64,000 nt of DNA from Acinetobacter proteolyticus (lineage in GTDB: Bacteria > Pseudomonadota > Gammaproteobacteria > Pseudomonadales > Moraxellaceae): positions 2,343,755 to 2,407,754 of the forward strand of contig NZ_KB849179.1 in assembly GCF_000367945.1 (NCBI RefSeq). Direction: 5' to 3'. The translations under genes were made by a program, and so were the position numbers. Below, piece after piece: positions 1 to 8,503 of this stretch (within the stretch, counting starts at the first letter, position 1; each line of letters starts with the position of its first letter). The notes beneath the pieces were generated by a model, which saw nothing but the letters and a program-made list of their open reading frames with translations, was not told the DNA's origin and did not search any database.

Positions 1-629
1 TGTAAGCCCACAATTTGAATATCAGGGTTTTGCTCTTTCAGATATTTAGAGACTCCCATGATGGTTCCCGTCGTCCCCATTGAGCTGACAAAATGGGTAA
101 TCTTCCCGCCTGTTTGCTGCCAGATTTCAGGACCTGTGGTCAGGTAATGCGCCTCGACATTATCAGGGTTACCAAATTGATTCAGCACAAAGCCTTTACC
201 TTCAGCCTGCATTTGTAAAGCCAGGTCGCGTGCACCTTCCATGCCTTGCTGCTGCGTGACTTCAATCAGCTCTGCACCATAGGCCAACATCGCATCTTTA
301 CGCTCTTGGCTCATGTTGTTCGGCATGATCAGCTTCATTTTATAGCCGCGCATAGCCGCAACCATAGCCAAAGCGATCCCCGTGTTGCCACTGGTCGCTT
401 CGATCAAGGTATCCCCAGGTTGAATCTGTCCGCGCTTTTCCGCTTGAACAATCATATTATAGGCAGGACGATCTTTCACCGATCCTGCTGGATTATTACC
501 TTCTAATTTTGCTAATACCGTGGCTTGGGTATGACACGCTAAACGTTGCAAACGCACCAAAGGGGTTTTACCGACATAGTAATCCAGTAAAAATTCATCT
601 GCTAAAAAATCAGTTTGCGTATTCGTCAT
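1..629 (-). CDS. cysM: Cysteine synthase B (O-acetylserine sulfhydrylase), 3' end outside window
   Basis: Translating the minus strand from the ATG at 629 gives a PLP-dependent O-acetylserine sulfhydrylase. The N-terminal YYVGKTPLVRL motif, the PLP-lysine segment NNPAGSVKDRPA and the substrate loop EATSGNTGIALA are all visible. The family makes cysteine from O-acetylserine and sulfide or thiosulfate in the cytoplasm. The CysM rather than CysK assignment rests on the YYVGKTPLVRL and NNPAGSVKDR forms and on the position next to barA, as I recall for Acinetobacter. About 209 residues are in the window and the C-terminus is cut by the edge. It is divergent from barA across 149 bp that must hold both promoters. 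Confidence 0.88.
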   Translation of the reverse strand, partial: MTNTQTDFLADEFLLDYYVGKTPLVRLQRLACHTQATVLAKLEGNNPAGSVKDRPAYNMIVQAEKRGQIQPGDTLIEATSGNTGIALAMVAAMRGYKMKLIMPNNMSQERKDAMLAYGAELIEVTQQQGMEGARDLALQMQAEGKGFVLNQFGNPDNVEAHYLTTGPEIWQQTGGKITHFVSSMGTTGTIMGVSKYLKEQNPDIQIVGL

Positions 630-778
630 GATCGACACCGATATTAAGGTGGCGACTATTGTATGAAAAAAACAGAAATACTGCACCATTTCACTCTGCT
701 TTTTATTGGCAAGCAGATGTCTTCGCTTATCATAAAGCATGCTAAGATGTTGCGCAGAATGATAAATCTGACCGAACT

Positions 779-3589
779 ATGTCAAATTTCAATAAGACCA
801 TATCGAAACGCTTACGCCTCAATCATGCCTATGGGCAATTGATTGCACTGATTTTAGTGCCGATTGCCATATTGACAGGTGTTGGCATTCTTTGGGTTTT
901 ATCCGAAACGACCAGCTCTGCAAAATCACAACAACGCTCTGATGCGTCTGCAATTTTGGCACGTTACCACCAAACTGCGAATGACCTATTAAAACTGGTT
1001 CAAGAACAACCCGATCAATATGATCGCGCGCAAAACATCATGCAGAAAATGTTTGATGAGAAAAATCTACAGCGTGCGGTACTGATTGATAGTCGTGGTC
1101 AAACCTATTTAAGTGTTGGTTACCAAAACAATCGCTTTTGGCCGAACTTTCCAGAAAACAGCAATTTCTTTGGTCCAATTTCGCACAATCACAACAGTAT
1201 TTATGGCTCGAAACTCGACAGTGCCGACCCTAACTCTGTTTGGTTGATGATTGAGTTAGACAACCAACCCCTCGAATTGGCTCGCTATAAAATCCTACTG
1301 TCCTTGGTTGTGACGGGACTGATTACCATACTGATTCTCCTGTTCTGCTTAAATGTGTTCTCTCGTCGCTGGTTGGCGCCGTTATATGAAATTCGCATGC
1401 AAATGCAACGCCTCAACGCCGATACCCTTGATCAGCATATTGTGGTGAACAGTACCGGTGAGCTGCGTTTACTACAGCGTGATATCGCCAATGTAGTGAA
1501 ACGGCTACACTTTAGTTTCTTAGAGTTAAAAGAACACACTGAACAAACCGAAGAAGATTTACGTCGAACACTGGACACCCTAGAAGTTCAGAACATTACC
1601 TACCGCCAAGCACGTGACCAAGCGATTTCATCAAACCAATCCAAGTCGGTGTTTTTGGCCAACATCAGTCATGAACTCAGAACTCCGCTGAATAGTATTG
1701 ATGGCTTTATTCATTTATTACTGCGCCAGCAAAACCTAAGTAATGAGCAAAATCTCTACCTGCAAACCATCCGAAAATCATCAGCACATCTATTGGCACT
1801 GATCAATGACGTGTTGGATTTCTCTAAAATTGATGCAGGCAAACTTGAGCTCGAAACTGCACCCTTTGACCTTGAAGAAGCCATTTTTGATGTGATGGAT
1901 ATGCTCTCGCCGTTGGCGGCACAAAAGCATATCAATATGGCCTTTTACTATGCAGAGAATATTCCAAAGCATGTGGTCGGTGATGCGCTACGCTTTAAGC
2001 AGATCCTGACCAACCTGATTTCCAATGCGATCAAGTTCACCCCTGATGGTGAAATTATTGTCCGTGTACGCATGGAAGATGATGAAATCGGACAATGCTT
2101 ACTGCATTTTAGTGTACAAGACAGCGGTATTGGCTTGAGCGGTACAGATCGCAAAAAGTTATTTGAATCGTTCTCTCAGGGCGATGCCTCGGTAACACGT
2201 CAATTTGGTGGAACAGGGCTTGGCTTAGCGATTTCCAAACAGCTGGTGCATTTGATGCATGGTCAGATTGGCTTTGAGGACAACCAAGAACGCGCACCAA
2301 CCGAAAAAGGCTCAACCTTCTGGTTCACTGCTTCATTTAAAGTGGAAGAACAGGATGAGTTTGTTGAACATCCACGTTTCGATCATTTGCAAGTGGTGTC
2401 TTATCTTGCCCATCCTGCAACAGCCAGCGTACTGCGTTCATATTTAGAGAACTACCATGTCTCTCATATTGAAACCCAATCCATTTTGGACTTATTCAGT
2501 CGCTTAAATCATCTGAATCAGCAAGAAAACACATGGCTGATTGTCGATCATAGTGGTGATACCGAAGCCTTACTCAAAGAAATTCGTCAGCGTTATCATG
2601 GCAATTTAGCAGTCTATGGTTATCAAATGAGTCTTGAACCAAACATGCTGAATGAATATCGCGCACGTCCATTGTATCAACCACTGAGTCGTCGTGAATT
2701 GGTACAGTTGCTCGGCAACCAACCAGTTTTTGAACAAGAATCCGAAGACTTTAACGGTCAAGGTTTACATGTGTTGGCGGTGGATGATCATTTGCCGAAT
2801 TTGATTGTGCTTGAAGCCTTGCTCGGTGAGCTGAATGTCACCACCACCAAAGCATTGAGTGGACAAAAGGCCATCGACATTATCCAAGAACGGATTGAAC
2901 AAAAGTCTCCACCTTTTGACTTGGTGTTTATGGATATTCAAATGCCAGTCATGTCTGGGATTGATACTACGCGTGCCATTCGCTCACTCGAATCTACACT
3001 GGATTCAGGCATGCAATTGCCGATCATTGCACTCACCGCGCATGCATTGGCGGATGAAAAACAAAAGTTGCTCAAAGTCGGTATGAATGATTATGTGACC
3101 AAGCCAATCCAAATGGAGCAAATCATTCAGATCCTAACCCATTGGACCAAGAACAATTTCACAACTCAACCTGCAACAACCGAGCCGAAGCGCCCAACCG
3201 AATCAATTGATCCCCAAATTCTGAACTGGCAACAAAGTGTGCAGCTTGCAGCCAACAAAGAAGATTTGGCGCAAGACTTATTGAATATGCTGGTGGACAG
3301 CTTCGATACTGAACTGGCTGAAATGCAGCAATTAATTGAGATGGAAGATTTCCCTCAGTTGGAACATGTGCTACATCGTCTCTATGGTGCAACCCGCTAT
3401 GTCGGCACGCCGAACTTACAGCAAGTGTCAGGTGAGTTTGAACAATTTGTCTCAACTTTGCGTAAAGAGCGGCGCAAGGCTGATGATGTATTTATCCGTG
3501 AGACCAATCATCGTTTCAATGAACTCAGCACAGCGATTGAACAGGTTCGACAGGCGGCCAATTTAATCTTGCACAGCTACGATAATTAA
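779..3589 (+). CDS. barA: BarA/GacS-type hybrid sensor histidine kinase
   Basis: This 936-residue membrane kinase has the order TM1 (about 21–43), a periplasmic region, TM2 (about 172–196), HAMP, HisKA with phosphorylated His298 in SHELRTPLNS, HATPase_c (the SNAIKFTPDGE and GGTGLGLAISKQLV boxes), a receiver with Asp719 in FMDIQMPVMSG, and a C-terminal Hpt with His866 in HRLYGATRYVG. That is the full tripartite phosphorelay architecture of BarA/GacS. By family knowledge it feeds phosphate to the UvrY/GacA response regulator, which controls Csr/Rsm sRNAs, virulence and carbon metabolism. The partner is not in this window. The ribosome binding site is weak, but the first ATG gives a normal N-terminus. 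Confidence 0.93.
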   Translation: MSNFNKTISKRLRLNHAYGQLIALILVPIAILTGVGILWVLSETTSSAKSQQRSDASAILARYHQTANDLLKLVQEQPDQYDRAQNIMQKMFDEKNLQRAVLIDSRGQTYLSVGYQNNRFWPNFPENSNFFGPISHNHNSIYGSKLDSADPNSVWLMIELDNQPLELARYKILLSLVVTGLITILILLFCLNVFSRRWLAPLYEIRMQMQRLNADTLDQHIVVNSTGELRLLQRDIANVVKRLHFSFLELKEHTEQTEEDLRRTLDTLEVQNITYRQARDQAISSNQSKSVFLANISHELRTPLNSIDGFIHLLLRQQNLSNEQNLYLQTIRKSSAHLLALINDVLDFSKIDAGKLELETAPFDLEEAIFDVMDMLSPLAAQKHINMAFYYAENIPKHVVGDALRFKQILTNLISNAIKFTPDGEIIVRVRMEDDEIGQCLLHFSVQDSGIGLSGTDRKKLFESFSQGDASVTRQFGGTGLGLAISKQLVHLMHGQIGFEDNQERAPTEKGSTFWFTASFKVEEQDEFVEHPRFDHLQVVSYLAHPATASVLRSYLENYHVSHIETQSILDLFSRLNHLNQQENTWLIVDHSGDTEALLKEIRQRYHGNLAVYGYQMSLEPNMLNEYRARPLYQPLSRRELVQLLGNQPVFEQESEDFNGQGLHVLAVDDHLPNLIVLEALLGELNVTTTKALSGQKAIDIIQERIEQKSPPFDLVFMDIQMPVMSGIDTTRAIRSLESTLDSGMQLPIIALTAHALADEKQKLLKVGMNDYVTKPIQMEQIIQILTHWTKNNFTTQPATTEPKRPTESIDPQILNWQQSVQLAANKEDLAQDLLNMLVDSFDTELAEMQQLIEMEDFPQLEHVLHRLYGATRYVGTPNLQQVSGEFEQFVSTLRKERRKADDVFIRETNHRFNELSTAIEQVRQAANLILHSYDN

Positions 3590-3664
3590 CGTGACTGCCC
3601 TGTCATGTTTCGATGCAGGGACTCATGTTATGCTGCCAAATCAAACACAATAAGAGTAAGGCAG

Positions 3665-4453
3665 ATGGCACTTTTACGCGTTGAAAAGAACAATGGAATC
3701 GCAACAGTTTCCTTAAACCGTCCAGATAAACGTAATGCAATGAGCTTTGCCTTACTCAAAGAACTGGTGGCAACTGCAAAAAAAATTGAAAAAGATCGTT
3801 CAATCCGCTGTGTCATTCTCACTGGTGAAGCACAGGTCTTTAGTGCAGGCATCGACCTTTCTGATTTAAACAATCCTAAAAATACCGCTTTCGCCGCATG
3901 GGAACTGATTAAGCCTGGACAAAGCCTGTTCCAGAAGGCCTTCCTGATCTGGCAAAATTTACCAATCCCTGTGATTGCAGCCATTGAAGGTTATTGCTTT
4001 GGTGCTGGGATGCAGCTCGCACTCGCAGCCGACATCCGTATTGCGACGCCAAGCACACAAATGTCAATTATGGAAAGTCGCTGGGGCCTTGTACCAGATA
4101 TGGGACTGACACGTTCTCTGAAAGGTCTAATTGGTGTTGATTTGGCTAAAGAGCTGACCTTAACTGCACGTATCTTTGATGCTGAATATGCCAAACAAAT
4201 TGGTCTGGTCACCCATTTAGACAATGATCCATTAGCAAAAGCAAACATCATTGCCGAAGAAATTTTACAACGCTCACCAGATGCCATTATGGCAGCGAAA
4301 CGTGTTTTGGATGCGATGGAGCACCAACCTGAAAAAGCATTACGTTTGGAAAAACTTTGGCAGCTCAAACTACTTTTAGGTAAAAACAGCAGTCTTGCGC
4401 GTAAAAAGGACAAGAATCCAGAGGTTCAATTCCTACCACGCCAATACAAATAA
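3665..4453 (+). CDS. Crotonase/enoyl-CoA hydratase-family protein
   Basis: A crotonase-fold protein of 262 residues from the ATG at 3665. That start gives the normal MALLRVEKNNGIATVSLNRPDKRNA N-terminus region and has an AAGAG 8 bases upstream. An in-frame start at 3605 would add 20 unlikely residues. The oxyanion-hole segments appear as SAGIDLSDL and GYCFGAGMQLALAADIRIA. The catalytic Glu positions of classic enoyl-CoA hydratase are not clearly conserved; the second region reads ESRWGLVPDMG. It may therefore be a hydratase or isomerase with a different acyl-CoA substrate. It lies 75 bp after barA and 21 bp before the glxR-like gene. Confidence 0.8.
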   Translation: MALLRVEKNNGIATVSLNRPDKRNAMSFALLKELVATAKKIEKDRSIRCVILTGEAQVFSAGIDLSDLNNPKNTAFAAWELIKPGQSLFQKAFLIWQNLPIPVIAAIEGYCFGAGMQLALAADIRIATPSTQMSIMESRWGLVPDMGLTRSLKGLIGVDLAKELTLTARIFDAEYAKQIGLVTHLDNDPLAKANIIAEEILQRSPDAIMAAKRVLDAMEHQPEKALRLEKLWQLKLLLGKNSSLARKKDKNPEVQFLPRQYK

Positions 4454-4474
4454 TCCCGACTGGAGTACATTCAC

Positions 4475-5341
4475 ATGCATGCGAATCAACAAACACCAAT
4501 CGCTTTCTTGGGTATGGGTTTAATGGGCACACGTATGGCCAGCCGACTAATACAAGCAGGTTATGCTGTAGCGGTCTGGAACCGTAGTCCACTTGCATGT
4601 GAACCTCTGCAGCAACAAGGTGCATTACACTTAAAGCTCGATGACATCGGAAGCTACCCTATTATTTTGACCTGTTTGGCCGATGATCAAGCGGTGCAGA
4701 GTGTTTTTGCCCAGATTCAACCGTATTTGAAAGCTGAGCAAATCATTGTTGATTTCTCGAGTTTGTCAGTCTCTGCGACTCAAGAATTGGCTCAGTCTGC
4801 TCAACAACAACAGGTCACATGGATTGACTCTCCTGTATCAGGTGGCACCATCGGTGCAGAGCAAGGCACACTGGTCATTTTTGCAGGCGGCGATGCCGAG
4901 ACAATCGAACAGCTCACTCCGATTTACAATGTACTCACACAGCGTGTCACCCGTATGGGAACATCGGGTACCGGACAAGCGACTAAAATTTGCAATCAAT
5001 TAATTGTTGCTGCCAATAGCACCCTGATTGCCGAAGCTGTCGCCCTTGCCAATCAAGCAGGCGTCGATACCACATTACTGGCACCTGCACTCGCGGGTGG
5101 TTTTGCCGACTCAAAACCCTTTCAAATCCTTGCACCACGTATGGCGACTCAAACCTTTGAACCTGTGCAATGGAAAGTGCAAACCCTATCAAAAGACTTA
5201 AACAATGCCTTACTTTTGGCACAAAGTTTTAACTTAAAGATACCTGTTGCACAAAAAGCTCTATTACAGTTACAAGCTCACCAAGAAAATGGCTTTGCTG
5301 ATAAGGATTTAGCGACTATCATCAAAATTACAGAACAATAA
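4475..5341 (+). CDS. glxR: NAD(P)-dependent 3-hydroxyacid dehydrogenase, tartronate semialdehyde reductase-like
   Basis: A 288-residue member of the beta-hydroxyacid dehydrogenase family. The Rossmann dinucleotide motif is FLGMGLMGTRMASRL near residue 12, the substrate-binding box is SPVSGGTIGAEQGTL, and the catalytic Lys lies in the KICNQL motif. These enzymes reduce tartronate semialdehyde to glycerate or oxidise 3-hydroxyisobutyrate. The next gene is hydroxypyruvate isomerase-like, which makes tartronate semialdehyde, so the GlxR role is the better inference. GGAG lies 10 bases before the ATG. The symbol is inferred from context. Confidence 0.78.
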   Translation: MHANQQTPIAFLGMGLMGTRMASRLIQAGYAVAVWNRSPLACEPLQQQGALHLKLDDIGSYPIILTCLADDQAVQSVFAQIQPYLKAEQIIVDFSSLSVSATQELAQSAQQQQVTWIDSPVSGGTIGAEQGTLVIFAGGDAETIEQLTPIYNVLTQRVTRMGTSGTGQATKICNQLIVAANSTLIAEAVALANQAGVDTTLLAPALAGGFADSKPFQILAPRMATQTFEPVQWKVQTLSKDLNNALLLAQSFNLKIPVAQKALLQLQAHQENGFADKDLATIIKITEQ

Positions 5342-5364
5342 TTATTGATTCAGGGAGTCAGAAA

Positions 5365-6159
5365 ATGAGCCATCTTGCAGTCAATTTATCCATGATCTTC
5401 ACTGAAGTCCCTTTAATTGAGCGCTTTGCTTTAGCGCATGCGCATGGTTTTCAACAGGTTGAAATTCAATTTCCCTATGAACTCGATGTGATTGATATTC
5501 GAACTCAACTTGAACAACACAATCTTTCACTGTGCCTGATTAATGTTCCTGCGGGTGACTTGATGCAAGGCGGCAATGGGCTTGCAGGTGTGCCGGGACG
5601 AGAAATTGAATTCCATCAAGCGCTTGAGTTGGCAATTCGTTACGCCACTGCACTGGATGTGCCACGTGTGAATATTCTCGCCGGTAAACAACCGCTGGAT
5701 GCCGATCTGCTGCCGTGTCTCAACACGCTTGCAAGCAATCTAAAACTGGCCTGTCACATGCTGACCGAACAAGGTATCGAACCCGTTTTTGAAATGATTA
5801 ATGGCACCGATATGCCTCGCTTCTTGGTTCAAAATATTGCCCAAGCCCAAGAAATGCTGGAAGCCATCAACCATCCCGCCCTGAAAATGCAATATGACTG
5901 TTACCACATGGCGATGATGGGTGAAGATGTATTAGCGGGATTACAGGAAAATATCAATCAGATTGGACACATCCAATTTGCCGACTGTCCAGACCGACAT
6001 GAACCCGATACTGGAAATATCCCCTATAAACAAATCTTTGACTGGTTGCTACAAAGTGACTACCAAGGTCTGATTGCTGCGGAATACAGACCAAAAACGC
6101 AGTCAGATCAATCTTTTGCATGGAAAAACAAGTATTTTTCCAATGATGTGAATACATAA
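5365..6159 (+). CDS. hyi: Hydroxypyruvate isomerase-like TIM-barrel protein
   Basis: A 264-residue AP-endonuclease-2/xylose-isomerase-type TIM barrel. Metal-ligand segments are visible as EMINGTDMPRFL, QYDCYHMAMMGED, GHIQFADCPDRHEPDTG and AAEYRPKT, with spacing typical of Hyi. The family interconverts hydroxypyruvate and tartronate semialdehyde. The gene starts 23 bp after the glxR-like gene behind a GGGAG ribosome binding site, so the two are probably one operon that turns hydroxypyruvate into glycerate. An OtnI-type (2-oxo-tetronate) isomerase is the main alternative. Confidence 0.82.
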   Translation: MSHLAVNLSMIFTEVPLIERFALAHAHGFQQVEIQFPYELDVIDIRTQLEQHNLSLCLINVPAGDLMQGGNGLAGVPGREIEFHQALELAIRYATALDVPRVNILAGKQPLDADLLPCLNTLASNLKLACHMLTEQGIEPVFEMINGTDMPRFLVQNIAQAQEMLEAINHPALKMQYDCYHMAMMGEDVLAGLQENINQIGHIQFADCPDRHEPDTGNIPYKQIFDWLLQSDYQGLIAAEYRPKTQSDQSFAWKNKYFSNDVNT

Positions 6160-6197
6160 ACTGTTACTGCTAAAATTTGAACTTTTTAGAGAAAAAC

Positions 6198-6236
6198 GGT
6201 ATATTTGACAATGAGCAATTGTCAGGAAAATATACC
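6198..6236. promoter_or_regulatory. Long dyad upstream of rsfS
   Basis: An inverted repeat has outer arms GGTATATT (6198–6205) and AATATACC (6229–6236) and inner arms TGACAAT (6206–6212) and ATTGTCA (6218–6224) around GAGCA. The right side carries four extra bases between its arms. It overlaps a TTGACA box and ends 4 bases before the ATG at 6241, so it could be an operator or a 5'-UTR hairpin. The half-site TGACAA/TTGTCA reappears near 7542. Confidence 0.45.
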
Positions 6237-6240
6237 CTCT

Positions 6241-6639
6241 ATGAATTTAGAACCATCGCCCAGCGCTTCTAATTCTCACGACCTAAAAATCAAAACAGCG
6301 AACAAAGATGTACAAGCGTGCCTAAACGTTGTACATGAAGCTCTCACTGATGTAAAAGCCAAAGATATTCTTGAACTTGACGTAAGTACGATCAGTAATG
6401 TTGCCGATGCAATTGTGATTGCAAGCGGTACATCGACTCGTCATGTTAAAGCCCTTGCAGACAATGTTGCTGATGAAGCACGTAAAGCAGGTTTCCGCCC
6501 AATCGGTGTCGAAGGTGAACGCGATGCTGAGTGGATCTTAATCGACCTCGGTTTTGTTGTGGTACATGTGATGTTACCCACCGCGCGTAAGTTCTACGAC
6601 TTAGAAAGCTTATGGCGTGCACCCGAATCTGTAGCGTAA
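6241..6639 (+). CDS. rsfS: Ribosome silencing factor RsfS
   Basis: A 132-residue Iojap/RsfS-family protein. The conserved core is visible: KAKDILELDVSTIS, DAIVIASGTSTRHVKALAD, GVEGERDAEWILIDLGFVVVH and the C-terminal ARKFYDLESLW. It binds L14 (uL14) on the 50S subunit and blocks subunit joining in stationary phase or starvation. The start is uncertain: ATG at 6211 would add 10 residues but lies inside the dyad described upstream, so 6241 is preferred. A good intrinsic terminator follows directly. Confidence 0.9.
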   Translation: MNLEPSPSASNSHDLKIKTANKDVQACLNVVHEALTDVKAKDILELDVSTISNVADAIVIASGTSTRHVKALADNVADEARKAGFRPIGVEGERDAEWILIDLGFVVVHVMLPTARKFYDLESLWRAPESVA

Positions 6640-6653
6640 AGCTCTCCAAAAAA

Positions 6654-6676
6654 GCGACCGAATAGGTCGCTTTTTT
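6654..6676 (+). terminator. Intrinsic terminator after rsfS
   Basis: Perfect stem GCGACC (6654–6659) and GGTCGC (6665–6670) with a 5-base loop. It is preceded by six A and followed by six T, so it could work in both directions. Confidence 0.9.
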
Positions 6677-6815
6677 ATGGCATATTCAAATCAAAAGTAG
6701 GCTCTAAACATAGATGCACAACAAGCCGATTTAACCCTAAATTTCCGACCATTCGTTGTAAAATATAATCGCAGTGCTAGTATTAAATCCTCTCCTCAAG
6801 TACAGCTAGAATAAG

Positions 6816-7436
6816 ATGAAAGATTCAGCCGCATGGATTGAAACACTCCATAAGATTACTGGATTGGCTCAATCAGGTTTGCACTACAGCAAAGATGTAT
6901 ACGATAAAGAGCGTTATCAGCAATTACTTGATCACGTCCGTACCCTGATTGAATTAAAAGAAATTGATACCACTCATTTTATTTCCAATGTCTTGCAAGA
7001 TATTGGCTATGCAACACCTAAAATCGATGTGCGCGCTGTTGTCTTTAAGGACAATAAACTGCTCTTAGCTAAAGAGACACAGGATGGCTTATGGTCTATT
7101 CCTGGAGGTTGGGCAGATGTTGGCTATTCCGCTGCAGAAAATGCTGAAAAAGAAGTCCTTGAAGAAACAGGATTAGAGGTGAAGGCGGTTAAACTCCTTG
7201 CGCTCACAGACCGAAGAAAGCACCCTCACCCCGCCATGTTTCTGCACGTGTATAAAGCCTTCTTTTGGTGTGAACTGATTGGCGGTGAACTCAAGCCAAG
7301 CATCGAAACCTCGGAGGTGGCTTTCTTTGGCAGAGAAGAATTACCGCCGATTTCGACAGCTCGTGTTACAGAAACACAAATCCATCAATTTTTTGAGTTA
7401 TTACAAGGACTACCCGAGAATACCTATTTCGACTAA
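6816..7436 (+). CDS. NUDIX hydrolase with N-terminal Nudix-associated domain
   Basis: A 206-residue protein. Residues of roughly 1–65 form a helical region like the N-terminal domain (PF12535 type) found before some Nudix domains. The Nudix fold follows, with the box GGWADVGYSAAENAEK then EVLEETGL around residue 104. The usual Arg of REUxEE is Lys and the first Glu of the box is Tyr, both common in this subfamily. The Mg-binding EExxE core is intact. The family hydrolyses nucleoside diphosphate derivatives such as ADP-ribose. The actual substrate cannot be read from the sequence. It stands alone between a terminator and the SDR gene. Confidence 0.85.
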   Translation: MKDSAAWIETLHKITGLAQSGLHYSKDVYDKERYQQLLDHVRTLIELKEIDTTHFISNVLQDIGYATPKIDVRAVVFKDNKLLLAKETQDGLWSIPGGWADVGYSAAENAEKEVLEETGLEVKAVKLLALTDRRKHPHPAMFLHVYKAFFWCELIGGELKPSIETSEVAFFGREELPPISTARVTETQIHQFFELLQGLPENTYFD

Positions 7437-7534
7437 CTTCTAATTTAAAGAGCTCATCAAAAAACATGAGCTTCAAACAACAATATCGCTCTCATCTAAA
7501 GACGAGCAAAAGCCAGTCATCTCCCATCTTCAAA

Positions 7535-7556
7535 TTTGACATGACAAATTGTCAAA
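7535..7556. promoter_or_regulatory. Nested palindrome upstream of the SDR gene
   Basis: A perfect palindrome TGACAAATTGTCA (7542–7554) is nested in a wider TTTGAC…GTCAAA dyad (7535–7556), 63 bp before the GTG start at 7619. This looks like a repressor operator, for example of a TetR-type protein, but no regulator gene adjoins it. Confidence 0.4.
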
Positions 7557-7618
7557 ATTGCAGCACTATACAGATTCTTGCAATCCCACTAAGAAATAGC
7601 ATAACTGGAGTACAGGAA

Positions 7619-8440
7619 GTGAAAATACTGATTACAGGTGCCAATACAGGTATTGGTTTTGCCACAGCAGAACAGCTGGTTAAACAAGGGCAACACGTGA
7701 TTCTGGCCTGCCGAAACCCACAGAAAGCACAACAAGCACAAAACAAATTACGGGCACTCGATCAAGGACAAGTCGATCTCATCTCCCTCGACCTCAACAG
7801 TCTTGAACTGACTCGAAAAGCCGCTGATGAAATTGCAGATCGTTATGGTAATCTGGATGTATTGATCAACAATGCAGGCTTATTTGCCAAAACCAAACAA
7901 CTGACAGCCGATGGCTTCGAGCAACAGTTTGGTGTCAATTATCTCGGTCATTTTTTATTGACCCAAAAACTGCTTCCCGTTTTAAAACAATCTCCTCAAG
8001 CACGTATTGTGCATTTAGCCTCAATTGCACATTGGGCAGGCTCAATCAAACCCAACAAATTCCGTGCAGAGGGTTTTTATAATCCGCTATTTTATTATGG
8101 ACAATCTAAACTCGCGAATTTACTGCTCAGCAATGCATTAGCGGAGCAACTGGCAGATAGCTCAATCACCAATAACGCCCTACACCCAGGTGGCGTCGCT
8201 TCCGATATCTATCGCGACTTGCCCAAGCCTGTCTACGCCGCCATGAAACTAGGCTTAGTCCCTACTTCTGTTCCTGCAAATTTGATTAGCCAAATGGCGA
8301 TTGGCGATGAATGGAAAAATCGTAATGGGGAGTATGTCAGTGCGCATATGCCAGATTGGAAATCTCCACATGCCAAAAATCAGCAATTGGCACGCGACCT
8401 CTATCAACAATCTATGCAATTGGTCGAAAAGTTTCTTTAA
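7619..8440 (+). CDS. Short-chain dehydrogenase/reductase
   Basis: A classical SDR of 273 residues from a GTG at 7619. The cofactor motif ITGANTGIGFA is near the N-terminus, NNAG follows, and the YGQSK sequence carries the catalytic Tyr and Lys, with the partner Ser in LASIAHWAG. It resembles retinol dehydrogenase/WW-domain oxidoreductase-like SDRs. The GTG has a GGAG 8 bases upstream and places the Rossmann strand at the N-terminus. An upstream ATG at 7466 would add 51 residues unlike any SDR and run through the palindrome, so it is rejected. The substrate is unknown. Confidence 0.83.
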   Translation: MKILITGANTGIGFATAEQLVKQGQHVILACRNPQKAQQAQNKLRALDQGQVDLISLDLNSLELTRKAADEIADRYGNLDVLINNAGLFAKTKQLTADGFEQQFGVNYLGHFLLTQKLLPVLKQSPQARIVHLASIAHWAGSIKPNKFRAEGFYNPLFYYGQSKLANLLLSNALAEQLADSSITNNALHPGGVASDIYRDLPKPVYAAMKLGLVPTSVPANLISQMAIGDEWKNRNGEYVSAHMPDWKSPHAKNQQLARDLYQQSMQLVEKFL

Positions 8441-8463
8441 ACAAAAATAAGTCAAATAAAAAA

Positions 8464-8479
8464 GCCACCCAAGGGTGGC
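8464..8479. terminator. Bidirectional terminator between SDR and pntB
   Basis: Perfect stem GCCACCC/GGGTGGC with a 2-base AA gap as loop, A-run on the left and T-run on the right. It sits between the convergent SDR and pntB genes and can serve both. Confidence 0.88.
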
Positions 8480-8503
8480 TTTTACAATCCTAATTAGGCC
8501 AGT

